Counted from the first letter of the stretch, positions 1 to 10,646 are shown. The stretch is DNA of 64,000 bases from Anaerolineales bacterium (GCA_016927315.1 JAFGMV010000040.1:46391-110390); one strand, 5' to 3'. Program-made: numbers and translations. The notes: generated by a model not told the origin, from the sequence alone.

Positions 1-35
1 TTTGCGTAGAGATATTTATGCGCATGTAGATTTGC

Positions 36-70
36 AGCGAAACCACTACGTACGTGGTTTCGCTTTTTTA
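36..70 (+). terminator. Intrinsic terminator just upstream of the first giant gene
   Basis: Perfect 11-bp stem AGCGAAACCAC (36-46) / GTGGTTTCGCT (54-64) with a 7-nt loop, followed by a T tract at 64-69. It ends only about 15 nt before the GGAGG at 85-89 of the next gene. It either ends a transcript from left of the window or acts as an attenuator in the leader of the giant gene, because there is no room for a promoter between it and the start codon. Confidence 0.85.
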
Positions 71-95
71 TTTGAATCTTGCCCGGAGGTATGGT

Positions 96-3000
96 ATGGA
101 GTTCATTATTGGTTTTTTAAAGACGCACTGGCGTCAGGGGCAAGTGAAACACGCAGTATCTCGAAAGAAGCGTCGAACTCATCAGAAACCCGGTTGGCCG
201 GGATTTCTCTTGAAGGTGCTGGTTTTACTGGTTGTGCTCCTTTCCCAGGTGCTGCCGCTGGGGAGCCTGACACCTTCTGTGCTGGCGGCCTTTTTGTATG
301 CCGGCGACGAGTTTAACACCGTTGCTTATAACAACCAGGATGGAACCGTAAACTGGCTGGCAAACTGGACGGAGGTCAGCGACAATGGACTGCCTGCGTC
401 GGGGAATGTCATGATCAGCAACGGTCTTTTGCGGCTGGACAACCATGACGGAGGGGCCGTAGAGGGCATCTCGCGCCAGGTAAATCTCACTTCAGCGACC
501 CGGGCCACACTGACCTTTGACTTCCGGACCTCCAATACGCTTGAAGAAGATGGCACCGATGTTTTTGGCGTTTATGTAAACGGCACATCGGTGGGGACCA
601 TTTCCGGGGATGCCCAGGGCAGCCGGGCGTATGACATCACCGGGTTAATGACCTCCACAACAACCATCCTGCTGCAGATCAATGCCGGGTATACCGCTGC
701 TGATGAGTATATCTACTTCAATAATGTCCGGGTCACGTATTATTTCGATTCGACCCATACGGCTAGCAAAGTTTTACAGACCGTACAGACCTATTACATC
801 CCACTGCCTGAAGATGACCTGATCGATGCGATTACGACGATCTATGACGTCGGTGTCTGCGGCAGCCAGGGGATCTATAACCCGGCCGCGCCGATTAATA
901 CTTATATTGGTATTTCAATCGTGGCGGATAACACCATTATTTATGTGGATCATTGGGAAGATGATTTTGAACCATTGATCAATGATCCCATCCAGGCATC
1001 CAGTGATATCTGGGGGGATAACGATATGAGCAATGGCGCACCTCCCGGATACACAACTGACGTGCTCAGCAAGGGTACGATCATCCTGGTAAAAAATCCG
1101 GTCGACCCGACCACCCGCCAGACGGTCTATGATTACGATGGCGGCGATAAATTTGCATCTACCGAGGCGATAGCCATCACCCGTCTGGGGTGGGCTTCCG
1201 GTTCCGACACCCTGCTGGCCGGCGCCATAGAAGTGCTGGATACTTCGGTCTGGGGGACCAGCTTTGATATGCCGGTGGGCGTCAATACCGCTAACATGAA
1301 CAATATGTTCCAGTACACCGGTGTGATGGTGATGGCCGCTGAAGATAATACCAGCGTGTCTTATAATGGAACCCAGGTTGCCACACTGGATGAAGGCGAA
1401 ACCTATTTCCGGAACGATGGGGTCAATCAGGGCGACACGGTCACGACTTCTGCCAATGTCCAGGTACACCTGCTGACAGGGGATGAATGCGCCAATTTCG
1501 AATCGCGCTACTTTACTCTGTATCCGACGACCTTATGGAGTGACAGTTATTACACACCGGTTAGCACGGATACAACCAATTATCCAACCTATGTATTCCT
1601 TTATAACCCCAATGCCGGCGGGATCACCGTGCAGTGGGAGACCACCAGCGGTTCCCAGACTCCTGTAAACGTGCCGGCCGGCGGGACAACGCGTGCAATC
1701 ATCCCTAACGGGTCTGGTGCGCATTTCTATACCACCGACGGCAGTGTGTTTTATGCTGTCGGGACAATCGACTCAGAAGCCGATCCGAACAACCAGGCGG
1801 CCGATTGGGGCTTTGCCCTGATACCCGGTTCCCAGCTTACCCAACAGGCGCTGATCGGTTATGGGTACGGGCAGGATCCCACCAAAACCCAGACGGAGAA
1901 CGGCAGCCCGGTCTGGGTCACGGTGGACGGCGCCGGCGGGCCGTTTAATGTCTGTGTCGATTATGATGGCGACGCGGCCGGTTCCCTGACTGACAGCAAT
2001 GGCCGTAATTATGACGCGCTCCTGACCTTGAACCGGTTGCAGCGCTCGATTGTGTACGAACCCATGCCTGCTTCCGGCGGGGATGGCGACCAGACCAGCA
2101 TGCTGCTGTATGTCTGCGATGGCAGCGATGCGGAAATCGCGGTGGCCTGGGGGCAGGATCCAGCAGTCGCCTCCGCGGGTACCCCTGGCTTCGACCTGGG
2201 GACCACCGTGCCGCCCCTGCCGAATTTCACCGCGGTCAAGAATGCCGACTTAACCAACGACCTGAACGGTGACGACCAGTTCGATGTCGGGGAAACCTTC
2301 GAATATCAGATCACGATCAGGAATACGGGTGCGCTGCCTATTCCGGCTTACTCGATCGATGTGGCCGATATCATTCCGCAGTATACGCTGTATGTTCCCA
2401 ACAGCACCGAAATTTATTCCAGTTACACCGACACCACCACACCACTGGCGGATGACAGTGTCCCCCCGGCCTCAACGGCTTTCCCATTGGATGAAGGCGG
2501 GTATACCATTCCAACACAGTTATGGTTCGAAAATTATTTTGAGGTCAGGTTTTCGGTCAAGATCGATGCCAGCCTGCCGGGTTCGACCACCATTCAAAAC
2601 CAGGCCTATGTCAGTGGTCTTGATTTGGTCTACGATCCTGATGTAGAGATCGTCGTGGAACCTCCGGATGAGAATTCCCGCATTGGTGATTTCATCTGGC
2701 TTGACCTGAATGGGGACGGATTGCAGAGCGCCGGTGAACCGGGTATTCCCGGCGTGACCATGGAGCTTTACGATGGATCCTGCATCTTGGGGAGCACCTG
2801 CCTGACCGATGTGACCGATTCGGATGGGATCTATGGCTTTCCTAACCTGCTGGAAGGGGTCGCGTACACTGTGATCGTACAGACAGCCAGCCTGCCGGCT
2901 GGATTGGCGCTGACGGGTGACCCTGACAGCACCGCGGATGGCCAGCACACGGTTACCCTCTCCAGCAGCAACAAGCCCTACCTGGATGCCGATTTTGGGT

Positions 3001-6000
3001 ACCAGGGCAATCTCTCGATTGGCGATTTTGTCTGGTACGACCTCGACCGCGACGGTGTCCAGGACGGCGGCAGTGAAGTGGGTCTGGACGGGGTGACCGT
3101 CAACCTGACCTGGGCCGGTCTGGATGGCAATCTGTTGACGACGGATGACAACCTGACCTTCACCATGGTCACGGCTGGCGGCGGCGCTTACGACTTTACC
3201 GGTCTGCCGGCTGGGACGTATCAAGTCGATCTCGATGAGAGCACCCTTCCAGCGAACTACCGGCTGACGACCACCGATCCGCTGACCCTGACCAACCTGT
3301 CCTCGGGCACGGATTACAATGATGCTGATTTCGGCGCTGCCCCGGGGGCGACCATCGGGGATTATGTCTGGAACGATATGGATGGAGCTGGCGATCAGGA
3401 TGCGACCGAATCAGGCATTGCCGGAGTGCGGGTCTTTATTGATGAAAATGGAAACGACTCCTATGACCCAGGCGAACCCAATACCCTGACAAACGCCAAT
3501 GGCGCTTATACCATCGGCGGCCTGGCAGCCGGGACCTATACGGTGCGCGTCGATGCTGCGACTGTTCCTGCCGGGTTTACAGCCACCACCTCCCAAGAGC
3601 TTTCGGTTACGGTGGCTGAGGGAGAGAACTATGTCCTGGCTGATTTCGGATACCAGGCCGACACACTGAGCATTTCGAAAGTCTCCGATGCCGGCGGGAA
3701 CGTCGATCCCGGGGATACGATCAACTATACCATCACGGTCCAGAATAATTCTGGTGCGCAGCAGAGCGGTATTACCATCACCGATGCACTGCCAGCCGGG
3801 ACCAGTTACGTTTCCAACAGTACGGTCGCCAATGGGTATACCAATACAATTCATTATGCCCGCGATGAATTCTCATCCCTGAGCTACAGCCGCCAGGATG
3901 GCGATCGTAATCTGGATTGGGCGGCCGATTGGGTTGAGAACGATCCCTATGGGACTGCAGGGCCGAATGGGGATTATGTCGGCATAACGGGGGAGCGCTT
4001 GTTCTTGCACTATGCTTATGTAAACGATGAACGGATAGAGCGATCTGTCGATTTGACCTCGTATGCCAGCGCAGTACTTAGTTTCGATTGGGCGACGGCC
4101 GGTATCGACGCCGGGGAATGTGTGGCCGTGCGCGTCTATGACGGCTCCTCCTGGACCACACTGACGACCTTCACCGGTTCCCAGTCCGATACGTTTACAG
4201 CAGATATCTCAGGTTATATGAGCAGCGATACCCGGGTGCGTTTTGCCAATGAGGACAGCTGCAGTGATAACTGGGAGAATGGGGAATATGCCTATTTCGA
4301 CAATGTCCAGGTTACAGCCGCCACGACGCCTTCAGCCATCACCCGCGATAACATCCCTGTTGGAGCCAATCCGGATTTGAGTGATGGCGTACCAGCTTCG
4401 CTGGTAACGGCTGGCGATAACTTTGTCCTGGATGATGGGCAGAGCATGACTGTTGTGTACCAGGTTACGGTAGACGATCCGGTAACCGTGGCTGGCCTGA
4501 CCAGCATCGATAATACCGCCCAGGTGACCAGCACACAACAGAGCACTCCCCAAGAAGCCTCGACTTCCGACGCGCTCCCGCAGGCGGGGCTCGGCGACCG
4601 GGTCTGGATCGATGCCAATGCCAACGGCCTCCAGGATAGCGGTGAAAGCGGTCTGGACGGTGTGCTGGTGACCCTGTACGAGTCGGACGGTGCAACCTTT
4701 GTAGCTTCTACCACAACCTCTGGCGGCGGTCTGTATAGTTTCACGGTTCCAGCCGGCGATTATGTGGTTGGGTTCTCCAATCTGCCTGCCGGGTATTTTA
4801 TGACCCCCCAGGACGCTGGCGGGGACGATGCCGTGGACAGCGATGCTAATATCACCACGGGCAAAACCGGGACGATCACCCTCTATGCAGACCAGACCGA
4901 TAACACAATCGATGCGGGTGTATACCAGCATGCAACGATTGGGGACTTTGTCTGGAATGACTTGGACGGTGATGGTATCCAGGATGCCGGGGAAGGCGGT
5001 ATCAATGGTGTCACGGTTACCCTGTACGAGTCAGACGGTTCAACCGTAATCACTACAACCACAACTGCCAACGATGGTTCGAACGATGGCGCCTACAGCT
5101 TTACAAACCTTGTCCCCGGAGAATACGTGGTCGGTTTCTCGAACCTGCCTGCCGGCAGCGTATTTACTACGCGAGACAGCGGCGGGGATGATGCCGTGGA
5201 CAGCGATGCAGACAGGGTCAGCGGGAAAACCGGGACAATCACATTGGTTTCCGGCCAGGCCAACAATACTGTCGATGCCGGCCTTCATAATCCCAACACG
5301 GCTGTGATCGGGGATTACGTCTGGCTGGATGAAGACGGGGACGGCCTCCAGGATGCCGGCGAGACCGGTATCCCGAATGTAACGCTTGAGCTGCGCGACG
5401 GGTCCTGTACCCCGGGCAGCACCTGTGCAACCACAGTGAGCGATGAAAACGGAAGTTATCTCTTTAATAACTTACAACCCGGCAGCTACACGGTTGCGGT
5501 GGTCGGCGGCCTGCCAGCCGGTCTTTCCTCCAACCCGACCTATGATGAAGACGGCACGGGCACAGCCAATACCATCGCGGTAACGATCATTACCGGCGAA
5601 GAACATAGGACTGCCGATTTCGGGTACAACTGGGCCACGACAGCAGACGTAACCAACCCGCTGCTGGGTACGACCGGCGCGATCGGGGACCGGGTATGGA
5701 TCGATGCAGACGGGGACGGGATGCAAGATGCGCATGAAGCCGGGCTGGCGGGTGTGACCGTCACGCTGGTGCAGCCAGGGGCAGATGGGCTGTTCGGCAC
5801 TGCGGACGACGACACGTCAACGACCACCACCACGGATGCCGCCGGGAATTATATCTTCGACGGCCTGGCCGCAGGCGCCTACCAGGTGCAGGTCAGCGCG
5901 CCGTCGGGCTATGACCAGACGGGCGACCCGGACTACTACAACACGACCATCCCGTCGGGTGAGGAAGACAACCAGACCACAGCGCCAATTATCCTGGCGC

Positions 6001-9000
6001 CAGGTGATGTGTATGTGAACGCGGACTTCGGGTACCAGCCCTCCGGCGGCAGCAACACGATCGGGAACCAGCTGTTCGTGGACAGCAACGCCGACGGGGA
6101 CCTGGATGCCGGTGAACCGGGGATCGCGAATGTGACAGTAGCGCTGCTGGATGGCAGCGGGAACGTGATCGCGGCGACCATCACGGACGAGAACGGGCAG
6201 TACGGTTTTGCCGGGCTGCCGGATGGGACCTACACGGTTTGGGTGAACGATACAGAGAATATCTTGGGTGGGCTGGTACAGAACAGCACGCCGGATAACA
6301 GTACAGACGGCGGGCAGCCGTGCGGCGCCTGCAGCAACCAGAACACGGTCACCGTCAGCGGGAGCGGCAACGATTACCAAGACTTCGGGTACGTCCCGTT
6401 CGGACACAGTTCGGGTAACGGCCTGATTGGCGATACCGTCTTCCTGGACCGGGACGCGGATGGCAACTATGATCCGGGAGAAGGTCTGGAAGGCATCACT
6501 GTACGGTTGTATAGTGACAGCAATGCGGATGGGAACTACGATTCCGGGGAGCCGGTGCTGGCCGCCACGCAGACGGATGAGAACGGGCAGTACTACTTTG
6601 GCGGACTGGCGGCCGGGGATTACGTGGTCAAGGTAGATGAGACTACCCTGCCTGCTGGCCTGACCAATACGGTAGACGTGGGTGATTCTGCCCCGAGTGA
6701 AGGCGGTCTGACACTGGCATCGGGCGGTATCAATCTGGATCAGGACTTCGGCTATCGAGATACCTCCAGCCCGAACACAATTGGTGGGACCCTGTGGGAA
6801 GATACCGATGCAGATGGCAGCCTGGAGGGCGGCGAAACGGGTCGCTTCTCTGGTGTGACCATTGTCCTGCGAGACAGCAGTGGCAATATTGTGGCCACAA
6901 CAACGACAGATGGCAGCGGTAATTACAGCTTCACCAACCTCCCCGATGGGACCTACACGGTGGATGTCAGCGATGATGGAAACCTCCTGAATGCTTACTG
7001 GCACAGCACCGGTTCATCGCCTGGCAGCGATAACAACAGCCAGGCAGACCCGTACAGTGTCACTGTTACTGGCGGGCAGACCAATACAACCGGTGACTTT
7101 GGGTACTACATCGATCCTTCTCAGGTCAGCGACTATGTCTGGCTGGACCGTGACAACGACGGCGTCCAGGAATCCAATGAACCTGGCATTGAAGGTGTGA
7201 AAGTAACCCTGACTGCTGTCTACCCGAACGGCGACAGCTTCACAGTCTCTGTATTTTCAGATCAGGATGGCCTGTACACGTTCAAGAACCTGTTGAACGA
7301 TGAGAGTTATAACCTGGCGGATGACGCCGGCGGCACGCCGACCTTTACCATCAGCTTCACGGCGCCGCACGGCACAACGGCCTCGCCGACCGGGCAGGGG
7401 ACGAGCAGCACGGACAGCAACGGGGTGAGCACAGTGGTGAACCCACTGGCGCAGGGGCAGAGCGACAATACCTACGACAGTGGATTCTATACACTGCGTC
7501 TGGACCTGGGAGACCTGCCGGATACCTATGGAACGCTGTTCGAACCGGGTCCGGCGCACGTGATCTACCCGGATGGGGCGGATGCGGACAGCAATCCGGA
7601 TACGACGGGCGAGGATGCGGCAGTGTGGCTGGGTGTGAATGTGGATGTAGAGACAGACGGTGCACCGAGTGTAGATGCGGATGGGGATGATGCGGCCGGG
7701 AGCGATGACGAAGACGGGCTGTCGCTGGGGACGGCCGGAGACTGGACGGCGGGGAACACGGCCACGGCGACGGTGATAGTGAACGGTAGTGAAAGCGGGA
7801 CGACGGTGTACTTTGGGCTGTGGTTTGACTGGGACAACAATGGCAGCCTGGAAGACTTCTACAGCGGCAGCGGGGTAACCGGAAGCCCGATGGAGGTGCC
7901 GGTGAGCGTGAGCGTGCCTGCCAGCTATGTGGCCGACAGCACGGTGTATATCCGCGTGCGAGCGCACACAGCGCCATTTGTGAGCGCCGACTCGCAGGGG
8001 ACGCGGGTGAACGGGGAAGTGGAAGATTACTATATAGAGTTCCCGGCCGGCGGGGTGCCGACGCCGGTGACGCTGTCTTACTTCAGCGCCAGCAGGCAGG
8101 GGAACCGGGTGAGCTTCGAGTGGTCCACAGCGACCGAGACGGGCAATCTGGGCTTCAACCTGTATGCGGAGGATGAGGACGGCGAGAAGGTGTGGTTGAA
8201 TGACCAGCTGATCGTCTCGAGTGTGATCGACTCGCTGGAGCGGCAGGACTACAGCTACAGTGCGGCGGCTGGGGGCCGTGTGTTCTACATCGAGGATGTG
8301 AGCATCCTGGATGAGAGGCGGATGCACGGGCCGTTTGAACTGGGCGAGCGCTACGGTGACCGGCAGGACGAGAACAAGGTCGATTGGGACGGCGTTACCG
8401 CAGCACATGCGGCCGCGGCCCCGCCAAGCATAAAGGGCAAGGGGAACGGACGGTTTGGTAACACTGGCCTGGGCAATAAGAACCTTGGGCTGGGCTTTAA
8501 GCTGGAGGTGCGCGAGACCGGGCTGTACCGGGTGAGCTATGAGGAGATCCTGGCGCAGGCCGGCGGGTATCTGGACGGGGTGCCGGTGTCGCAGATCACA
8601 CTGACCAACCGCGGGCATGCCGTGCCGGTGTACATCTCTGGGAACGGGCGTTTCGGTCCCGGGGAGTACATTGAGTTCTATGGGGAAGCGCTGGATACGC
8701 TGTATACGGACACGAACATCTACGAGCTGGGGGTGAGCAAAGCCCCGGCGGCGCAGGTGAAAGAGAAGAACGCCAAACCGACCAGCGGGACGGATGCGGT
8801 CTGGTATGCAGAAACGCTGCATGTGAACCGGCAGAACGCCTACGTGAGTTACTCGCCGGGCGATGATCCCTGGTACGATACGCGCATGCTGGTCTATGGG
8901 GCGGCGAACAGCTGGGAGTACCCGATCGAAGTGGAAGGGCTGGCGGATGCGAACGGCCCGGCGACGCTGGAACTGGTGGTATGGGGGCTGACCTCCTGGC

Positions 9001-10547
9001 CGGAAGTCGACCCGGACCACCATCTGCAGGTGAGCCTGAACGGTGTCAGCCTGGCGGGCGGGGATGTGGTCTTCGACGGGCTGAGTGAGAAACGGCTGAG
9101 GCTGGAAGTCCCGGCGGGGACTCTGTTAGAGGGGCAGAACCGGCTGCAGTTGAGGCTGCCGGGAGACAGCGGAGCGAACTTCGACCTGATCAGCCTGGAC
9201 CGCTACAGCCTGAGCTACCCACGGCGCTATACGGCGCAGGCCGGGCAGCTGGCGTTCAGCGCCGCGGGAGAGAACTTCCGGGTGAGCGGGCTGCCGGATG
9301 ATGAAGTGGTGGTCTACCGCCTGGATGAGGATGGCATGACCCGCCTGGACAAGATCGAGGTGGAGGCCAGCGGCGACAGCTATGCAGTTCGCTTTGCGGG
9401 CGTCCCTGAGGAGGCGGATTACCTGGTGGCTAGCGCCGGGGCGATGTATGACCCGAACTTCAAGCTGGTGATCACAGGGGCGGCGCTGGATGTACCTGCG
9501 GAATACCTGATCTTGTCGCATGCGGACTTTATCAGCGGGTTGGGGCCGTTGGTGCAGGCCAGGCGTGCGCAGGGGCTGAGTGTGAACGTGGTGGATGTGG
9601 AAGAAGTCTATGAGCAGTATGGCAACGGGATCTTCGACCCGCAGGCGATCAAGGCGTACATTGCCTATGCGGCGGCAGAGCTGGGGACGGAGTATGTGCT
9701 GCTGGTGGGCGGGGATACGTATGATTACCGTAACTACCTGGGGGTAGACAGCCTGAGCTTTATCCCGTCGCTGTATGCTGAGACGGGCGAGTTCGCGAAG
9801 TATTCGCCGGTGGATGGACTGTATGCGGATGTGGACGGGGACAATGTGCCAGACCTGGCGATCGGGCGGTTCCCGGTGCGGACGCAGGTTGAACTGGGGT
9901 ACATGGTGAACAAGACGCTGGCGTATGAGGGCAAGGACTATGTGCGCACGGCGGTGTTTGCGGCGGATACGCATGACGGAGCGGTCTCGTTCAAGGATAT
10001 CAGCCAGGAGATCTCATCCGGGATATCGGCCGGGTGGAGTGTGGAGCACATCTACCTGGATGATGTGGACGTGGCGGCGGCACGCGGGCAGCTGTTGGAT
10101 GCGATGAATGGGGGTACAGCGCTGGTGAGCTACACGGGGCATTCGGGACCGATGGTGTGGAGCTTCAGCAGCCTGTTCAACAATGCGGATGCGGCGGGGC
10201 TGGTGAACGATGGCAGGCCATTCGTGTCGATGCAGTGGGGCTGCTGGAACTCGTACTATGTAGACCCGGTGAATGATTACCTGGTGCAGGGGATGCTGTT
10301 GAGCGGTGAGCAGGGGGCGGCGGCGATGCTGGGTGCGGTGGCCCGGACGGATTCGGACTCGGAGCGCTTGCTGGGGGCGCGGCTGGCGCCGCACCTGACA
10401 GCGCCCGGCGTGAGTATCGGGACGGCGGTGCGGGATGCCAAGCAGGAACTGGCGCAGGGCGGCGGCGCCGGACTGGTGGATGTCCTGCTGGGCTGGTCCC
10501 TGATGGGCGATCCCGCCCTGGTGATCGAACCCGGGCTGTACAGGTAA
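96..10547 (+). CDS. Giant secreted SdrD-repeat protein with C-terminal gingipain-type (C25) peptidase
   Basis: A 3,483-residue exported protein. ATG 96 is chosen because GGAGG lies at 85-89; an upstream GTG at 54 falls inside the terminator stem. The N-terminus has a basic stretch (RKKRRTHQK) and a hydrophobic segment at about 37-60, so it is exported. In order: a beta-sandwich-like domain (about 68-218), a large domain of unknown type (about 225-700), a DUF11-like domain (about 708-850), eleven SdrD B-like repeats with the pattern IGDxVWxDxDGDGxQDxGE (about 862-2450), a GEVED-like domain (about 2469-2652), a linker, then a C25 peptidase. The predicted catalytic dyad is His3349 in YTGHSG and Cys3383 in QWGCWN. 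The Asp-rich repeats probably bind calcium. No LPxTG-type C-terminal anchor is visible. The role in adhesion or extracellular proteolysis is inferred from family. Confidence 0.88.
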   Translation: MEFIIGFLKTHWRQGQVKHAVSRKKRRTHQKPGWPGFLLKVLVLLVVLLSQVLPLGSLTPSVLAAFLYAGDEFNTVAYNNQDGTVNWLANWTEVSDNGLPASGNVMISNGLLRLDNHDGGAVEGISRQVNLTSATRATLTFDFRTSNTLEEDGTDVFGVYVNGTSVGTISGDAQGSRAYDITGLMTSTTTILLQINAGYTAADEYIYFNNVRVTYYFDSTHTASKVLQTVQTYYIPLPEDDLIDAITTIYDVGVCGSQGIYNPAAPINTYIGISIVADNTIIYVDHWEDDFEPLINDPIQASSDIWGDNDMSNGAPPGYTTDVLSKGTIILVKNPVDPTTRQTVYDYDGGDKFASTEAIAITRLGWASGSDTLLAGAIEVLDTSVWGTSFDMPVGVNTANMNNMFQYTGVMVMAAEDNTSVSYNGTQVATLDEGETYFRNDGVNQGDTVTTSANVQVHLLTGDECANFESRYFTLYPTTLWSDSYYTPVSTDTTNYPTYVFLYNPNAGGITVQWETTSGSQTPVNVPAGGTTRAIIPNGSGAHFYTTDGSVFYAVGTIDSEADPNNQAADWGFALIPGSQLTQQALIGYGYGQDPTKTQTENGSPVWVTVDGAGGPFNVCVDYDGDAAGSLTDSNGRNYDALLTLNRLQRSIVYEPMPASGGDGDQTSMLLYVCDGSDAEIAVAWGQDPAVASAGTPGFDLGTTVPPLPNFTAVKNADLTNDLNGDDQFDVGETFEYQITIRNTGALPIPAYSIDVADIIPQYTLYVPNSTEIYSSYTDTTTPLADDSVPPASTAFPLDEGGYTIPTQLWFENYFEVRFSVKIDASLPGSTTIQNQAYVSGLDLVYDPDVEIVVEPPDENSRIGDFIWLDLNGDGLQSAGEPGIPGVTMELYDGSCILGSTCLTDVTDSDGIYGFPNLLEGVAYTVIVQTASLPAGLALTGDPDSTADGQHTVTLSSSNKPYLDADFGYQGNLSIGDFVWYDLDRDGVQDGGSEVGLDGVTVNLTWAGLDGNLLTTDDNLTFTMVTAGGGAYDFTGLPAGTYQVDLDESTLPANYRLTTTDPLTLTNLSSGTDYNDADFGAAPGATIGDYVWNDMDGAGDQDATESGIAGVRVFIDENGNDSYDPGEPNTLTNANGAYTIGGLAAGTYTVRVDAATVPAGFTATTSQELSVTVAEGENYVLADFGYQADTLSISKVSDAGGNVDPGDTINYTITVQNNSGAQQSGITITDALPAGTSYVSNSTVANGYTNTIHYARDEFSSLSYSRQDGDRNLDWAADWVENDPYGTAGPNGDYVGITGERLFLHYAYVNDERIERSVDLTSYASAVLSFDWATAGIDAGECVAVRVYDGSSWTTLTTFTGSQSDTFTADISGYMSSDTRVRFANEDSCSDNWENGEYAYFDNVQVTAATTPSAITRDNIPVGANPDLSDGVPASLVTAGDNFVLDDGQSMTVVYQVTVDDPVTVAGLTSIDNTAQVTSTQQSTPQEASTSDALPQAGLGDRVWIDANANGLQDSGESGLDGVLVTLYESDGATFVASTTTSGGGLYSFTVPAGDYVVGFSNLPAGYFMTPQDAGGDDAVDSDANITTGKTGTITLYADQTDNTIDAGVYQHATIGDFVWNDLDGDGIQDAGEGGINGVTVTLYESDGSTVITTTTTANDGSNDGAYSFTNLVPGEYVVGFSNLPAGSVFTTRDSGGDDAVDSDADRVSGKTGTITLVSGQANNTVDAGLHNPNTAVIGDYVWLDEDGDGLQDAGETGIPNVTLELRDGSCTPGSTCATTVSDENGSYLFNNLQPGSYTVAVVGGLPAGLSSNPTYDEDGTGTANTIAVTIITGEEHRTADFGYNWATTADVTNPLLGTTGAIGDRVWIDADGDGMQDAHEAGLAGVTVTLVQPGADGLFGTADDDTSTTTTTDAAGNYIFDGLAAGAYQVQVSAPSGYDQTGDPDYYNTTIPSGEEDNQTTAPIILAPGDVYVNADFGYQPSGGSNTIGNQLFVDSNADGDLDAGEPGIANVTVALLDGSGNVIAATITDENGQYGFAGLPDGTYTVWVNDTENILGGLVQNSTPDNSTDGGQPCGACSNQNTVTVSGSGNDYQDFGYVPFGHSSGNGLIGDTVFLDRDADGNYDPGEGLEGITVRLYSDSNADGNYDSGEPVLAATQTDENGQYYFGGLAAGDYVVKVDETTLPAGLTNTVDVGDSAPSEGGLTLASGGINLDQDFGYRDTSSPNTIGGTLWEDTDADGSLEGGETGRFSGVTIVLRDSSGNIVATTTTDGSGNYSFTNLPDGTYTVDVSDDGNLLNAYWHSTGSSPGSDNNSQADPYSVTVTGGQTNTTGDFGYYIDPSQVSDYVWLDRDNDGVQESNEPGIEGVKVTLTAVYPNGDSFTVSVFSDQDGLYTFKNLLNDESYNLADDAGGTPTFTISFTAPHGTTASPTGQGTSSTDSNGVSTVVNPLAQGQSDNTYDSGFYTLRLDLGDLPDTYGTLFEPGPAHVIYPDGADADSNPDTTGEDAAVWLGVNVDVETDGAPSVDADGDDAAGSDDEDGLSLGTAGDWTAGNTATATVIVNGSESGTTVYFGLWFDWDNNGSLEDFYSGSGVTGSPMEVPVSVSVPASYVADSTVYIRVRAHTAPFVSADSQGTRVNGEVEDYYIEFPAGGVPTPVTLSYFSASRQGNRVSFEWSTATETGNLGFNLYAEDEDGEKVWLNDQLIVSSVIDSLERQDYSYSAAAGGRVFYIEDVSILDERRMHGPFELGERYGDRQDENKVDWDGVTAAHAAAAPPSIKGKGNGRFGNTGLGNKNLGLGFKLEVRETGLYRVSYEEILAQAGGYLDGVPVSQITLTNRGHAVPVYISGNGRFGPGEYIEFYGEALDTLYTDTNIYELGVSKAPAAQVKEKNAKPTSGTDAVWYAETLHVNRQNAYVSYSPGDDPWYDTRMLVYGAANSWEYPIEVEGLADANGPATLELVVWGLTSWPEVDPDHHLQVSLNGVSLAGGDVVFDGLSEKRLRLEVPAGTLLEGQNRLQLRLPGDSGANFDLISLDRYSLSYPRRYTAQAGQLAFSAAGENFRVSGLPDDEVVVYRLDEDGMTRLDKIEVEASGDSYAVRFAGVPEEADYLVASAGAMYDPNFKLVITGAALDVPAEYLILSHADFISGLGPLVQARRAQGLSVNVVDVEEVYEQYGNGIFDPQAIKAYIAYAAAELGTEYVLLVGGDTYDYRNYLGVDSLSFIPSLYAETGEFAKYSPVDGLYADVDGDNVPDLAIGRFPVRTQVELGYMVNKTLAYEGKDYVRTAVFAADTHDGAVSFKDISQEISSGISAGWSVEHIYLDDVDVAAARGQLLDAMNGGTALVSYTGHSGPMVWSFSSLFNNADAAGLVNDGRPFVSMQWGCWNSYYVDPVNDYLVQGMLLSGEQGAAAMLGAVARTDSDSERLLGARLAPHLTAPGVSIGTAVRDAKQELAQGGGAGLVDVLLGWSLMGDPALVIEPGLYR

Positions 10548-10612
10548 GTGTTCCCAAAGACCTGGTGAGATCACCCGGAGAAATCATGGACAGGAAAGCT
10601 GTGAATCGACTT

Positions 10613-10635
10613 CCGCGCCTGAAAACCAGGCGCGG
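10613..10635 (+). terminator. GC-rich hairpin after the giant peptidase gene
   Basis: CCGCGCCTG (10613-10621) pairs with CAGGCGCGG (10627-10635) over a 5-nt loop, 66 nt after the stop codon. There is no T tract, so it may stabilise the 3' end or support factor-dependent termination rather than be a classical intrinsic terminator. Confidence 0.45.
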
Positions 10636-10646
10636 GTGCAGGGGCG

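Noticed and set aside
2..316. Plus-strand 104-codon frame at the left edge
   Set aside because: It crosses the terminator and lies in another frame of the giant gene's signal peptide region; no start context.
7257..9023. A 588-codon open frame on the minus strand inside the first giant gene, and a 395-codon one at 5817-7004
   Set aside because: Rich in Arg, His, Val and Pro with no domain or start context; it results from strong codon periodicity of the G+C-rich repeat gene on the other strand.
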